The notes beneath the pieces are model-generated. The model saw only the letters and a program-made list of their open reading frames with translations. It was not told where the DNA came from and made no database searches. 64,000 nt of DNA, from positions 1,606,962 to 1,670,961 of the forward strand of contig NC_008278.1 in assembly GCF_000058485.1 (NCBI RefSeq), given 5' to 3'. Shown here one piece after another: positions 50,001-57,239 of the stretch; the stretch's first letter is position 1, and each line of letters opens with the position of its first letter. Source of the DNA: Frankia alni ACN14a. Lineage in GTDB: Bacteria; Actinomycetota; Actinomycetes; Frankiales; Frankiaceae. Position numbers and translations under genes: made by a program.

Positions 50001-52515
50001 CCCCGTTCTGGTTCCGACTCCGGCCGCGGCCTCGCAAGCGGCCCCGACGCCCGCCGCCGGGAGGCCCATCGAGCTGCCGCGGCGCCGGGGCACCCCCGTG
50101 CGGCTCACCCTCGGCACGCCGTTGGTGCGTCTTGGACCCGCGGCCGCGGACCTCCTCGCACCGGATCTCCATGCCCGGGATCTCCATGCCCGGGATCTCC
50201 TCGTCCCGGATCTCCCTGCCCCGGATCTCCCTGGATCCGCGGGCCCGGCCCTCCGCGGACCGGTGGGCGCCGATCTCCCCGGCCCGGACCTTCCGAGTCC
50301 GGACCACGCGGATCCGGCTCTGCCTGTTCTGCGCGCCGCCGGTAGCCATCCGGTTCTCGACGAGCTGCGGGCGGCGCTTGCCGACGCCGGTGCGGTGATG
50401 TCCGCGGTCGTCGACCGGTGGGCGCTCGGCCCCACCGCCCCGCCGGGCTCGCCGCCACGACGCCGTGGTGGGCCCGCGGCCGGCGCAGTGGGCACCGTGC
50501 CCGCAGCCGGTGGGTCCGGCGGCGTGCCGGCGCCCCGGGGAGCCGGCACAACCGCCTCCCGGGGACCCGGCGCGGCCGCACCCGCCCGTCGTGCCGAGCC
50601 CGCCGGCCGTGCCGAGCCCGCCGGCCGTGCCGAGCTCGCCGGCCGCGCCGCGGCCGGAGCCGGCGCGGCTGCCGCGGTCGAGTCCGGTGGTGGTTCGGCA
50701 CCCGGGCCGCGGACGGTCCGTCGCCGGTTGTCGCTGGCATCGATGCCGCACATCATCGACCACTGCTTCTACCGGCAGCCGCCGGGTTGGCGCGACCTGT
50801 CCGACCTGTTCCCGGTCGTGCCGATGACCGAGGTACTCGAACTCATGATCGCGCACGCCGCGGCGCTGATGCCGGGCCGGGTGCCGATCGGCATGCGGGA
50901 CGTCCGGGCGCTGCGTTGGCTCGCGATCGAGCCCGCCGTGGAGGTGGCGGTCACCCTCACCCCGGCGGGGGCGGACGCGGTCCGGGTGACCATCGAGGGG
51001 TACGCCCGTGGGACGGTCGTGTTCGCCGACGGCTATCCGCCGTCCCCGCGGACGACCGCGGCCACCGCGGACCTGCCGGTGGGCCCGACCGGGCCGATCC
51101 TCCCCGGCGAGCAGCCCTCCCGCCACCAGGGCAGCGACCTCTACGGCGGTCACTTCCTCTTCCACGGCCCCGGATACCAGGGCATCCACCGCATCGAGGG
51201 GATCGGCGCGACCGGGATCCGCGGACGGCTGCGGGTGCCGGCCGCCTCCGGTGCGCTGCTGGACAACGCCGGGCAGCTCTTCGGCTACTGGGCGATGGAG
51301 AACCTGCCCGAGGATTCGCTGCTGCTCCCGCAGTCGGTGTCCGACCTGCGCTTCTACGGCCCGGCGCCGGTGGCGGGCGACCTGGTCGACTGCGTCGTGC
51401 GGATCCGGCAGGTCGCCGACCGCACGGTGACCGCCGACCTCGAACTGCGTCGCCTGGACGGGTCGCTGTGGGCGGTGGTGTCGGCCTGGACCGATCGGCG
51501 GTTCGCCAACGACGACGTGCTCTGGGCGATGGTCCGCGCCCCGGAGCTGCACACCGTGGCCCAGCCCTCGGGCGAGGGCTGGGTGGTCGCGCTCGACCGC
51601 TGGTCCGATTCGGCCTCACGCGAGCTGATCGTGCGTCACTATGCCGACTCCGCCGACCGGGCCCGGCTCGCGGGACTCAACCCGCGGGCGGCGCGCGGCT
51701 GGCTGCTGGGGCGCATCGCCGTCCAGGACGCCGTGCGGCGCTGGCTGTGGGCGCGCGGCGCGGGGCCCGTCTGGGGGATCGAGGTCCGGATCGAGCACGA
51801 CGAGCTGGGCGCCCCCCTGGTCGGCGCCCTGCCGGCGCGGCCGGGCATCCCGGCCGGCGACCCCCCGCGGGTGTCGCTGGCCCACAAACCGGAACTGGCG
51901 GTGGCGCTGGTGTCCGCGGACGGGCCGGTCGGCATCGACATCGAGCAGATCGTCGCCCGGGCGCCCGGCGTCGAGCTGGCGGCCCTCGCCCCCGTCGAAC
52001 GCGACCTGCTCGACCGGGTCGCCGGCGACGATCCGGGACGCCGGGCGCTGTGGTTCACCCGGCTGTGGGCGGCGAAGGAGGCGGCGGCGAAGGCCGAGGG
52101 CACCGGGCTCGCGGGCCGGCCGCGCCAGTTCGTCGTCGACGGTCCGCACCGGCCCGGACGGGCCTGGGCGGCGACCGACTGGGCCGGGCAGGCTCCGCCC
52201 GAACTGGTCCGGGTCACCGTCTACGGGGAGGGTCCCGACGGGCCGCTCCCGCGGGGCTCCCGGTGGGTGGCATTGCGTACGGTGGACGCCTCCGGCCGGA
52301 TCCGGCCGGACGGCGGCGAACCCGGGGCCCCCGATCCGGACCCGGGCGGCGTCGGCGGCCGGGCCGTGGCGAGGGACGTGCGTTCCGCCACCGTCATCGG
52401 TCAGGATGCTGCGCGTGACGGCGCCCCCGCCCGGCGGGCCGGTGCCGCGACCTATGTCGTCGCCTGGACCTCACCCGAGGTCGAGGCGAACGGCCTTCCC
52501 AGCGAGAAGGAGTAG
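47077..52515 (+). CDS. Second lipid synthase: KS, AT, dehydratase, phosphopantetheinyl transferase
   Basis: An 1812-aa protein. The KS at residues 10-500 has Cys236 (AACASS), His374 (EAHGTA) and His420 (IGHAM), all catalytic. The AT region is from about 650, with Ser719 in GHSIGEW. A Pro/Leu-rich linker includes the LHARDLHARDLLVPDLPAPD run. A double-hotdog dehydratase at about 1220-1520 has His1229 in IIDHCFY and Asp1396 in LLDNAGQ. A C-terminal 4'-phosphopantetheinyl transferase at 1550-1770 has VSLAH, GIDIE (Asp1621) and WAAKEAAAK (Lys1667, Glu1668). It parallels PfaC/PfaE functions in one chain and can activate the ACPs of its own pathway. The ATG overlaps the first synthase by eight bases. 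The AT sequence is divergent (FLFCGLEDKFSPRIDDV), so its acyl substrate is unclear. Confidence 0.9.
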   Translation: MRDPGGGSGAPPIAVVGMSALFPGAGDLDTFWRNIVGGVDAIQALPPDRFDVDDYFPPERPPAAPGTRRDAGTEAGPGPIGAADGFYCRRGGFVDEFATFDPTAFGIVPNAVDWAEPDQLLALRLAAEAITDAGGPDGLGDAERVGVVLGRGGYVGSGVARLEQRVRTSRQLVTTLREVLPDLPADAVERVREAFVAQLGPARPEASIGLVPNLAASRIANRLDLRGPAYTVDAACASSLIAVEMAMRDLGSGRTDTMIVGGAHLVHEPSFWSVFSLLRALSPSEAIRPFDRRADGILIGEGVGMLVLRRLADARRDGDRIYAVLRGAGTSSDGRSASLMAPAADGQTLAVRRAWADAGLDPTAPGAIGLVEAHGTATPTGDAVELATLGRIFGTAANAGTGGAGRADIGIGSVKSMIGHAMPAAGAAGLIKTALALHHRVLPPTLHCDEPHAAFAGSRFAPVRAATDWDTPAGGGPRRAGVNAFGFGGINAHLVVEEAPPTAPATPARTFPAATPAATPAVTSVAAPAGSPDATAPVATVTPVATAASVAAARVVDPDAEAVLLLAGSSPAQLLAQLDVDDAQLLDRDDAANPPAGGPWRLALVAPNPRRLALARTVVGRGNPWRGRNDLWFTPAGLLDPARADGTPVGRTAFLFCGLEDKFSPRIDDVCAHFGLARPALDDTGMLGRHGVASVEVGRILDEALRRLGIVPDLVGGHSIGEWNAMISGGLITGESTDAFIAGFDPAVLEVPGVVFGALGCGAARAAEVIADLGEVVVSHDNCPHQSIICGREASVRTALERLRRDGVLGQVLPFRSGFHSPFLKPYLDRLRTNLAGVTLVEATVPIWSATTVAPYPRDHDAVRALALRHLVEPVRFRELVRRLHDTGVRAFVQVGVGSVAGFVDNTLPGHDHIALVTNSPKRSGLDQLRRVAAALWVEGAAPRLDLLPCRTRPEPPATPATAPAGEPTLGPVQAPVLVPTPAAASQAAPTPAAGRPIELPRRRGTPVRLTLGTPLVRLGPAAADLLAPDLHARDLHARDLLVPDLPAPDLPGSAGPALRGPVGADLPGPDLPSPDHADPALPVLRAAGSHPVLDELRAALADAGAVMSAVVDRWALGPTAPPGSPPRRRGGPAAGAVGTVPAAGGSGGVPAPRGAGTTASRGPGAAAPARRAEPAGRAEPAGRAELAGRAAAGAGAAAAVESGGGSAPGPRTVRRRLSLASMPHIIDHCFYRQPPGWRDLSDLFPVVPMTEVLELMIAHAAALMPGRVPIGMRDVRALRWLAIEPAVEVAVTLTPAGADAVRVTIEGYARGTVVFADGYPPSPRTTAATADLPVGPTGPILPGEQPSRHQGSDLYGGHFLFHGPGYQGIHRIEGIGATGIRGRLRVPAASGALLDNAGQLFGYWAMENLPEDSLLLPQSVSDLRFYGPAPVAGDLVDCVVRIRQVADRTVTADLELRRLDGSLWAVVSAWTDRRFANDDVLWAMVRAPELHTVAQPSGEGWVVALDRWSDSASRELIVRHYADSADRARLAGLNPRAARGWLLGRIAVQDAVRRWLWARGAGPVWGIEVRIEHDELGAPLVGALPARPGIPAGDPPRVSLAHKPELAVALVSADGPVGIDIEQIVARAPGVELAALAPVERDLLDRVAGDDPGRRALWFTRLWAAKEAAAKAEGTGLAGRPRQFVVDGPHRPGRAWAATDWAGQAPPELVRVTVYGEGPDGPLPRGSRWVALRTVDASGRIRPDGGEPGAPDPDPGGVGGRAVARDVRSATVIGQDAARDGAPARRAGAATYVVAWTSPEVEANGLPSEKE

Positions 52516-52520
52516 CGATC

Positions 52521-52865
52521 ATGTCTGTTCAGGGGACGGCGGGACCGGTCGGCGCGGGCCGGGCGCAGACCGAGACGCGGGTGCTCGGCGAGGTCACCGA
52601 GGACCTGCGCGAGGTCATCGGCGAGGAGTACGTGATCGACATGGACATCACCATGGAGACCACGTTCAGCCAGGACCTGGAGCTGGAGAGCATCGAGTTC
52701 GTGGCGCTCGCCGACCGGCTGCGGGAGCGCTACGGCGAGGCCGTCGACTTCGTCGGCTTCCTCGCCAGGATGGACGTCGACCAGGTGATCAACATGCGGG
52801 TCGGTGAGGTCGTCCGGTTCATCGTCGACAGCCTGCCGGCGCCCGCGACCGCCGGATCCGCCTGA
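52521..52865 (+). CDS. Stand-alone acyl carrier protein
   Basis: A 114-aa protein. VLGEVTEDLREVIGEEYVID and TTFSQDLELESIEFVALADR show the ACP four-helix pattern with the phosphopantetheine Ser57 in LESIEF. The motif is E-S-I rather than the common D-S-L. It differs clearly from the tandem ACPs in the first synthase, so it probably has a separate role, such as starter loading or chain transfer to the hydrolase. The ribosome-binding site GAAGGAG sits in the end of the upstream gene, five bases away. Confidence 0.9.
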   Translation: MSVQGTAGPVGAGRAQTETRVLGEVTEDLREVIGEEYVIDMDITMETTFSQDLELESIEFVALADRLRERYGEAVDFVGFLARMDVDQVINMRVGEVVRFIVDSLPAPATAGSA

Positions 52866-52893
52866 CGGCCGCTCGGCGCATCCGGTCCCGACC

Positions 52894-52947
52894 GACCGGC
52901 ATCCCGCATACGACTGGCATCCCGCATACGACTGGCATCCCACATCG
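52894..52947. repeat. 18-bp tandem repeat, three units
   Basis: GACTGGCATCCCGCATAC with minor changes, three times, filling most of the 99-bp gap between the ACP and hydrolase genes, directly before the latter's ribosome-binding site. Confidence 0.9.
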
Positions 52948-52964
52948 ACAAGGAGGCAAGGACC

Positions 52965-53867
52965 GTGGCTGAGGTCATCGCGAACGGCGTCCGCCTGCAC
53001 GTGCAGCGGCTCGAACCCCGCGGGGGCGCGTCCGCGGACTCGCCGATCGTCGTCATGGTGCACGGCATGGTGATGGACAACATCTCCAGCTTCTACTTCT
53101 CGCTGGGCACCTGCCTGGCCGACGCCGGCTGCGACGTCATCTGCTACGACCTGCGCGGTCACGGCCGCAGCGAGCGCACCCCCGGCGGCTACCGCCTCGC
53201 CGACTCGATGGCCGACCTTGCCGGGCTGCTCGACGTCCTCGGGGTGGACCGCCCGGTGCACGTCGTCGGCAACAGCTACGGCGCGACGCTGGCCCTGGCG
53301 TTCGGGTTGGAGTTCACCGCCCGCGTCGCGAGCCTGACGCTCATCGAGCCGCCGTTCCTCATCGAGGGCCTGGGCGAGGAGATGGCCCGGTCGCTGAGCC
53401 AGATCCTCGTCGCGATGACCGACGACGAGGTCGAGGAGTGGCTCGACAACGGCGCCGGCCGGGCGATCACCAAGGCCACCCGGGCCGCCCAGCGGCTGCT
53501 GTCCGACACGACGATCGCCACCGACATGCTGGCGACGCCGGCGTTCTCCGCCGAGGCGCTCGCCGCGCTGCCGATTCCGGTGCTCGCCGTCTACGGGGAG
53601 AACTCCGACATCATCGGGCAGGCCGCCGGGCTCGCCGCCCTCGTCCCCGAGTGCACCCTGATCGTGCTGGAGCACCACACCCACATGGTGCTGCGCGAGG
53701 CCACCGGCTACCTGCGCAGCCTGCTGGCCTGGTGGCTGTTCGACCGGCGCACGCCCCCGCCGCCCTACGTCCGTGACACCGAACGGCGCTTCGCCACGCC
53801 CGAGTGGGTGACACAGATGGTGCCGCCGCCCGACCTGAACGCCGGGCGCCGCCCGGCGGTGGGCTGA
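52965..53867 (+). CDS. Alpha/beta hydrolase, possible chain-release thioesterase
   Basis: A 300-aa alpha/beta hydrolase. VMVHGMVMDN is the oxyanion-hole strand, YDLRGHGRSE the next conserved turn, and VVGNSYGATLAL the nucleophile elbow with Ser104. Late in the chain PVLAVYGENSDIIG and HHTHMVLREA supply the acid and the catalytic His. No signal peptide is seen. In the middle of the lipid operon it most likely hydrolyses or transfers the finished acyl chain from the carrier protein; a plain esterase cannot be excluded. The GTG start follows AAGGAGGCAAGGACC. Confidence 0.9.
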   Translation: MAEVIANGVRLHVQRLEPRGGASADSPIVVMVHGMVMDNISSFYFSLGTCLADAGCDVICYDLRGHGRSERTPGGYRLADSMADLAGLLDVLGVDRPVHVVGNSYGATLALAFGLEFTARVASLTLIEPPFLIEGLGEEMARSLSQILVAMTDDEVEEWLDNGAGRAITKATRAAQRLLSDTTIATDMLATPAFSAEALAALPIPVLAVYGENSDIIGQAAGLAALVPECTLIVLEHHTHMVLREATGYLRSLLAWWLFDRRTPPPPYVRDTERRFATPEWVTQMVPPPDLNAGRRPAVG

Positions 53868-53877
53868 GGAGCCGGCC

Positions 53878-55068
53878 GTGAGCCGCGTCCTGTTCGTCGT
53901 GCCGCCGCTGACCGGGCACGTGAACCCGGCCGTGGGGATCGCCGGAGAGCTCGCCGACCGCGGTCACGCCGTCGCCGTCGCCGGTCACGCGGGCGTGATC
54001 GGCGGGCTGGTCCCGCCGGGGCTGCCGCTGCTGGCGCTGCCGGAGACGCTCAGCGAGGCCGACCGCGCCGACATCGTCACCCGCTCCCGGGCGCTGCGCG
54101 GCCCGGCGTCGCTGAAGTTCCTGTGGGAGGACTTCCTGCTGCCGCTGGCCGCGGCGATGGAGCCGGCCGTGGACGCGGCCATCGACGCGTTCCGCCCGGA
54201 TGTGCTGGTCATCGACCAGCAGGCGGTCGGCGCGGCGCTGGTCGCCCGCCGTCGGCGGCTGCACTGGGCCACCCTCGCCACGACGTCCGCCGAGTTCGAC
54301 GACCCGTACGGGGTGCTGGCCGGGCTCGGCCAGTGGGTCGCCGACCTGCTGCAGGAGTTTCAGCTCGCCCACGGCGTGCCCGTCGGCGAGGCCTCCGCCG
54401 TCGACCTGCGGTTCTCCGACGAGCTCACCCTCGTCGCGTCCGTGCGGGAGCTGCTGCGTACCCCCGAGATGCCCCGCCACGTCGCCTTCGTCGGCAGCCT
54501 GGTCGGCCGGCGGGCGCAGACCTCCTCCTTCCCCTGGGAGTGGCTCGACCCGGACCGTGACGCGGTGCTCGTCTCCCTCGGCACGGTGACCCGGGAAGCC
54601 GGCGGGCGGTTCCTGCGGGCCGCCGCGGAGGGCCTGCTGGGCCTGGCGGGACGGGCACAGGCCGTCATCGTCGCCCCGCCCGGCCTCGTCGACGACCTGG
54701 CCGCCGCCGCCCCCGACGACCTGCTCGTCGCCCCGTTCGTGCCGCAGGTCGAGCTGATGCCGAAGCTGGCCGCGGTGGTCTGCCACGCCGGCAACAACAC
54801 GGTCTGCGAGGCGCTGTCCCGCGGAGTTCCGCTGGTCGTCGCCCCGGTCCGCGACGACCAACCGATCATCGGCGAGCAGGTCGTGCGCAGCGGCGCGGGC
54901 TTACGGATCAAGTTCGGCCGGGCCGGACCGGCGGCCGTGCGCGGCGCGGTGACGTCTCTGCTCGACGAGCCCGGCCACCGTCAGGCCGCCGGGCGGCTGC
55001 GCGACGCCTTCGCCGCGGCGGGAGGGGTTGCGGCCGCCGCCGACCGGCTTGAGAAACTCGCCGCATGA
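53878..55068 (+). CDS. UGT/MGT-family glycosyltransferase
   Basis: A 396-aa GT-B glycosyltransferase of family 1. The N-terminal acceptor domain begins RVLFVVPPLTGHVNPAVGIA with the catalytic-type His in TGHVNP. The C-terminal donor domain has VLVSLGTVTREAGG, then FVPQVELMPKLAAVVCHAGN with the HAGNNTVCEAL donor-binding motif and APVRDDQPIIGEQV. This class adds NDP-activated sugars to lipids, polyketides and macrolides, so the product of this operon is probably glycosylated. The GTG start has GAGGAG just before it and lies 10 bp after the hydrolase stop. Confidence 0.93.
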   Translation: MSRVLFVVPPLTGHVNPAVGIAGELADRGHAVAVAGHAGVIGGLVPPGLPLLALPETLSEADRADIVTRSRALRGPASLKFLWEDFLLPLAAAMEPAVDAAIDAFRPDVLVIDQQAVGAALVARRRRLHWATLATTSAEFDDPYGVLAGLGQWVADLLQEFQLAHGVPVGEASAVDLRFSDELTLVASVRELLRTPEMPRHVAFVGSLVGRRAQTSSFPWEWLDPDRDAVLVSLGTVTREAGGRFLRAAAEGLLGLAGRAQAVIVAPPGLVDDLAAAAPDDLLVAPFVPQVELMPKLAAVVCHAGNNTVCEALSRGVPLVVAPVRDDQPIIGEQVVRSGAGLRIKFGRAGPAAVRGAVTSLLDEPGHRQAAGRLRDAFAAAGGVAAAADRLEKLAA

Positions 55069-55120
55069 CGTTTCGCCGGCGTGGTGGCGCCGCGGTCGGG
55101 CCGGTACGGGGCTGACCGCC

Positions 55121-56983
55121 GTGCTCGACTGGCTGCCGGTCCTGGTCTGCGTCGGCCTGCTCATCAACGGGGTGCGGCTGCGTGGCCGGCTGCGCCGCCT
55201 GGAGACCGTGCCCGCCTCCGGCCGGCCGGTGGACCCGTCGCACGAGTTCCTCGTCGCCGACGGGGTGCAGCTGACCGACAGCGGGCGGCGCGCGGCCAGC
55301 TACCACGCCAGCCGGGACAAACTCGACGTCCTCGATCTCGTGCCCGCGGACCTCACCGTCGAACGTGCCCTCGACCTGGCCCGCATGGTCGACACCCGCA
55401 CCTACCGCACCGACCGGTGCGTGCCCGGCCGCGGCGCCTTCCAGGCGCTGCTGGTCCGCTCGGAGATCCTCGACCGGGCCGGCATCACCCGCCGCGACGG
55501 CTTCGACCCGGTGGAACTCGTCGACATCACCGAACGGCTGAAGACCTTCGCGTCCGGGTCGACCGACCTCGCCGTCCTCCCGGGGCTGCGCGCGGCCCGG
55601 GAGGACGCCGCGATGCGCGTGCGGGTCCAGCAGCGGGCCTATCGGTTCACCCGGCGCAACCAGCTCTTCCCGTTCGTGCCGCAGCTTGCCACCGCCATCG
55701 GCGTGCACGTCAACCGGCCGTGGGGACTCGCGGCCACGGCGCTGTTCTGGTTCCAGCCGTTCTTCGTCTGCGCCGGCCGGGTGCCGCTGTCCCCCCGCGA
55801 CCTGATCCGCTCCCCGATCGTGCGCATCCTCAGCGGGCTGCTGTTCGTCATCGACTCGGTGCGCGCCGGTCGCGCGCAGGCCGCGCGGGCCGCCGAGGCC
55901 AAGGCCGCCGGGCTGCCCGCCGATCCGGTCAAGCACGCGGCGAAGCAGCGTACGGCGGCCAGCCGGGCCTCCTACGGCCGCGACGTCCGCGCCGGCCTGG
56001 CCCGGTTCCTGCGCCGCGCCCGGGCGGACTGCCCGTGGTGCGGTTCGGTGGAGCTGGCCACCCGGCTCGACTCGCCCGACATGTTCCTGCGCAAACCCGG
56101 CCGGTTCCGCCTCGACGGCTGCCGGCGCTGCGGGCACGTGTTCCTCAACCCGGGGCTGAGTCCCGCCGGCCGCGAGTTCTACGACCGGGACCGGTACGAC
56201 GGCCTGCGCACCGGCATCGCCGAGCAGGCCCTGGCGGTGATCGCCCGCGACCGCCGCGGGCAGGCCGCCGCCGTGCGCCCGTTCACCGTCCCGCGCACCT
56301 GGCTGGACGTCGGCTCCCGCTACGGCCACTTCCCCAACGCGGCCCGCGAGGTGTGGCCGGCGACGGTGTTCGACGGGGTCGACACGTTCGCCGGGTTGGA
56401 CGAGGGCCTGCGGCGCGGCTGGCTCGACCATGCCCACCACGGCCGGCTGCCCGACGTCGTCGAGGCGGTCGCCGGCCGCTACGACGTCATCAGCATGTTC
56501 GGCTACCTGGAACGCGCCGACGACCCGTCCGCGGAGCTCGACGCCGTCGCCAAGGCGTTACCGCCCGGCGGCCACATGCTGTGCGAGCTGGCGAACCCCG
56601 AGTGCCACCAGGCCCGCTGGCTCGGCCGGTTCTGGGCCGGCTGGGCGGTGCCGGAGCGGGCGCATCTCATCCCCGTCGACAACCTGCTCGCGGCGCTGGA
56701 GGACCGGGGGCTGCGGCCCGTGCTGGTGCGGTTCGCCGCCAGCCGTGGCCTCGGCGACCTCTCCGCCGCCCTGCTGCTCGTCGTCGCCGCCATCGCGCCG
56801 CGTCCCATGCCCTGGCTGCGCCAGGCCGCCGGGCCCGCCCACCTGGTGGCCTGGGGCGCCATGATGGCGGTGGTCAGCCCCCTGCTGATCACCGCCCGGC
56901 TCCTCGACCGGCTCGCCCGCCGTTACGTCCACGGCGCCGGCTTCGCGGGCACCTACCTGGTGATCGCCCGCAAGGAGGTCTGA
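55121..56983 (+). CDS. Membrane-linked zinc-ribbon methyltransferase fusion
   Basis: About 620 aa. There is an N-terminal hydrophobic segment (LPVLVCVGLLINGVRL), then an unassigned 250-residue domain (HASRDKLDVLDLVPADLTVE, GRGAFQALLVRSEILDRAGI) with a hydrophobic part near LAATALFWFQPFFVCAG. A four-Cys zinc ribbon follows (CPWCG near 303, CRRCG near 336), then a class I SAM-dependent methyltransferase (WLDVGSRYGHFPNAAREVWP, YDVISMFGYLERADDPSAEL, GGHMLCELANPE) and two C-terminal hydrophobic segments. Zinc ribbon plus methyltransferase resembles sugar C-methyltransferases. The N-terminal domain is not recognised. GTG at 55121 is chosen because upstream sequence is not protein-like; the frame opens at 55028. 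As the last operon gene, it may methylate the lipid's sugar at the membrane. Confidence 0.8.
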   Translation: MLDWLPVLVCVGLLINGVRLRGRLRRLETVPASGRPVDPSHEFLVADGVQLTDSGRRAASYHASRDKLDVLDLVPADLTVERALDLARMVDTRTYRTDRCVPGRGAFQALLVRSEILDRAGITRRDGFDPVELVDITERLKTFASGSTDLAVLPGLRAAREDAAMRVRVQQRAYRFTRRNQLFPFVPQLATAIGVHVNRPWGLAATALFWFQPFFVCAGRVPLSPRDLIRSPIVRILSGLLFVIDSVRAGRAQAARAAEAKAAGLPADPVKHAAKQRTAASRASYGRDVRAGLARFLRRARADCPWCGSVELATRLDSPDMFLRKPGRFRLDGCRRCGHVFLNPGLSPAGREFYDRDRYDGLRTGIAEQALAVIARDRRGQAAAVRPFTVPRTWLDVGSRYGHFPNAAREVWPATVFDGVDTFAGLDEGLRRGWLDHAHHGRLPDVVEAVAGRYDVISMFGYLERADDPSAELDAVAKALPPGGHMLCELANPECHQARWLGRFWAGWAVPERAHLIPVDNLLAALEDRGLRPVLVRFAASRGLGDLSAALLLVVAAIAPRPMPWLRQAAGPAHLVAWGAMMAVVSPLLITARLLDRLARRYVHGAGFAGTYLVIARKEV

Positions 56984-57064
56984 ACCTCCGCTGGCCGACC
57001 CGTCGCGGCCGACGGCATCAGCGTGACAACCACACGACCGCGTGCCGAGCCCGGGCCGGGGCCG

Positions 57065-57120
57065 ATTGCGGTGCGTTGTGCACGGTCGGAGCCCGCGAAT
57101 CGTGCACATCGCACCGCAAT
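57065..57120. repeat. Dispersed palindromic element, copy B
   Basis: Left arm ATTGCGGTGCGTTGTGCACG, 16-nt loop (GTCGGAGCCCGCGAAT), right arm CGTGCACATCGCACCGCAAT: 20 pairs with one mismatch. It lies between the convergent lipid operon and thiamin operon and could also act as a bidirectional terminator. Confidence 0.85.
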
Positions 57121-57156
57121 GCTGCCCGCGCACCGCAATGCTGCCCGCGCACCGCA
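57111..57156. repeat. 19-bp tandem repeat running out of palindrome copy B
   Basis: GCACCGCAATGCTGCCCGC twice, then a partial third unit. The first unit shares its GCACCGCAAT with the right arm of the palindrome, so the repeat arose from or next to it. Confidence 0.85.
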
Positions 57157-57239
57157 TGCGGCCGCCGAGGGAAGGCGGCAGGGCGGCACCCGCGCTGCTC
57201 GCCGCCGGAGCCGGGCTTCCGCCGCGCGGCCGGGGCCGG

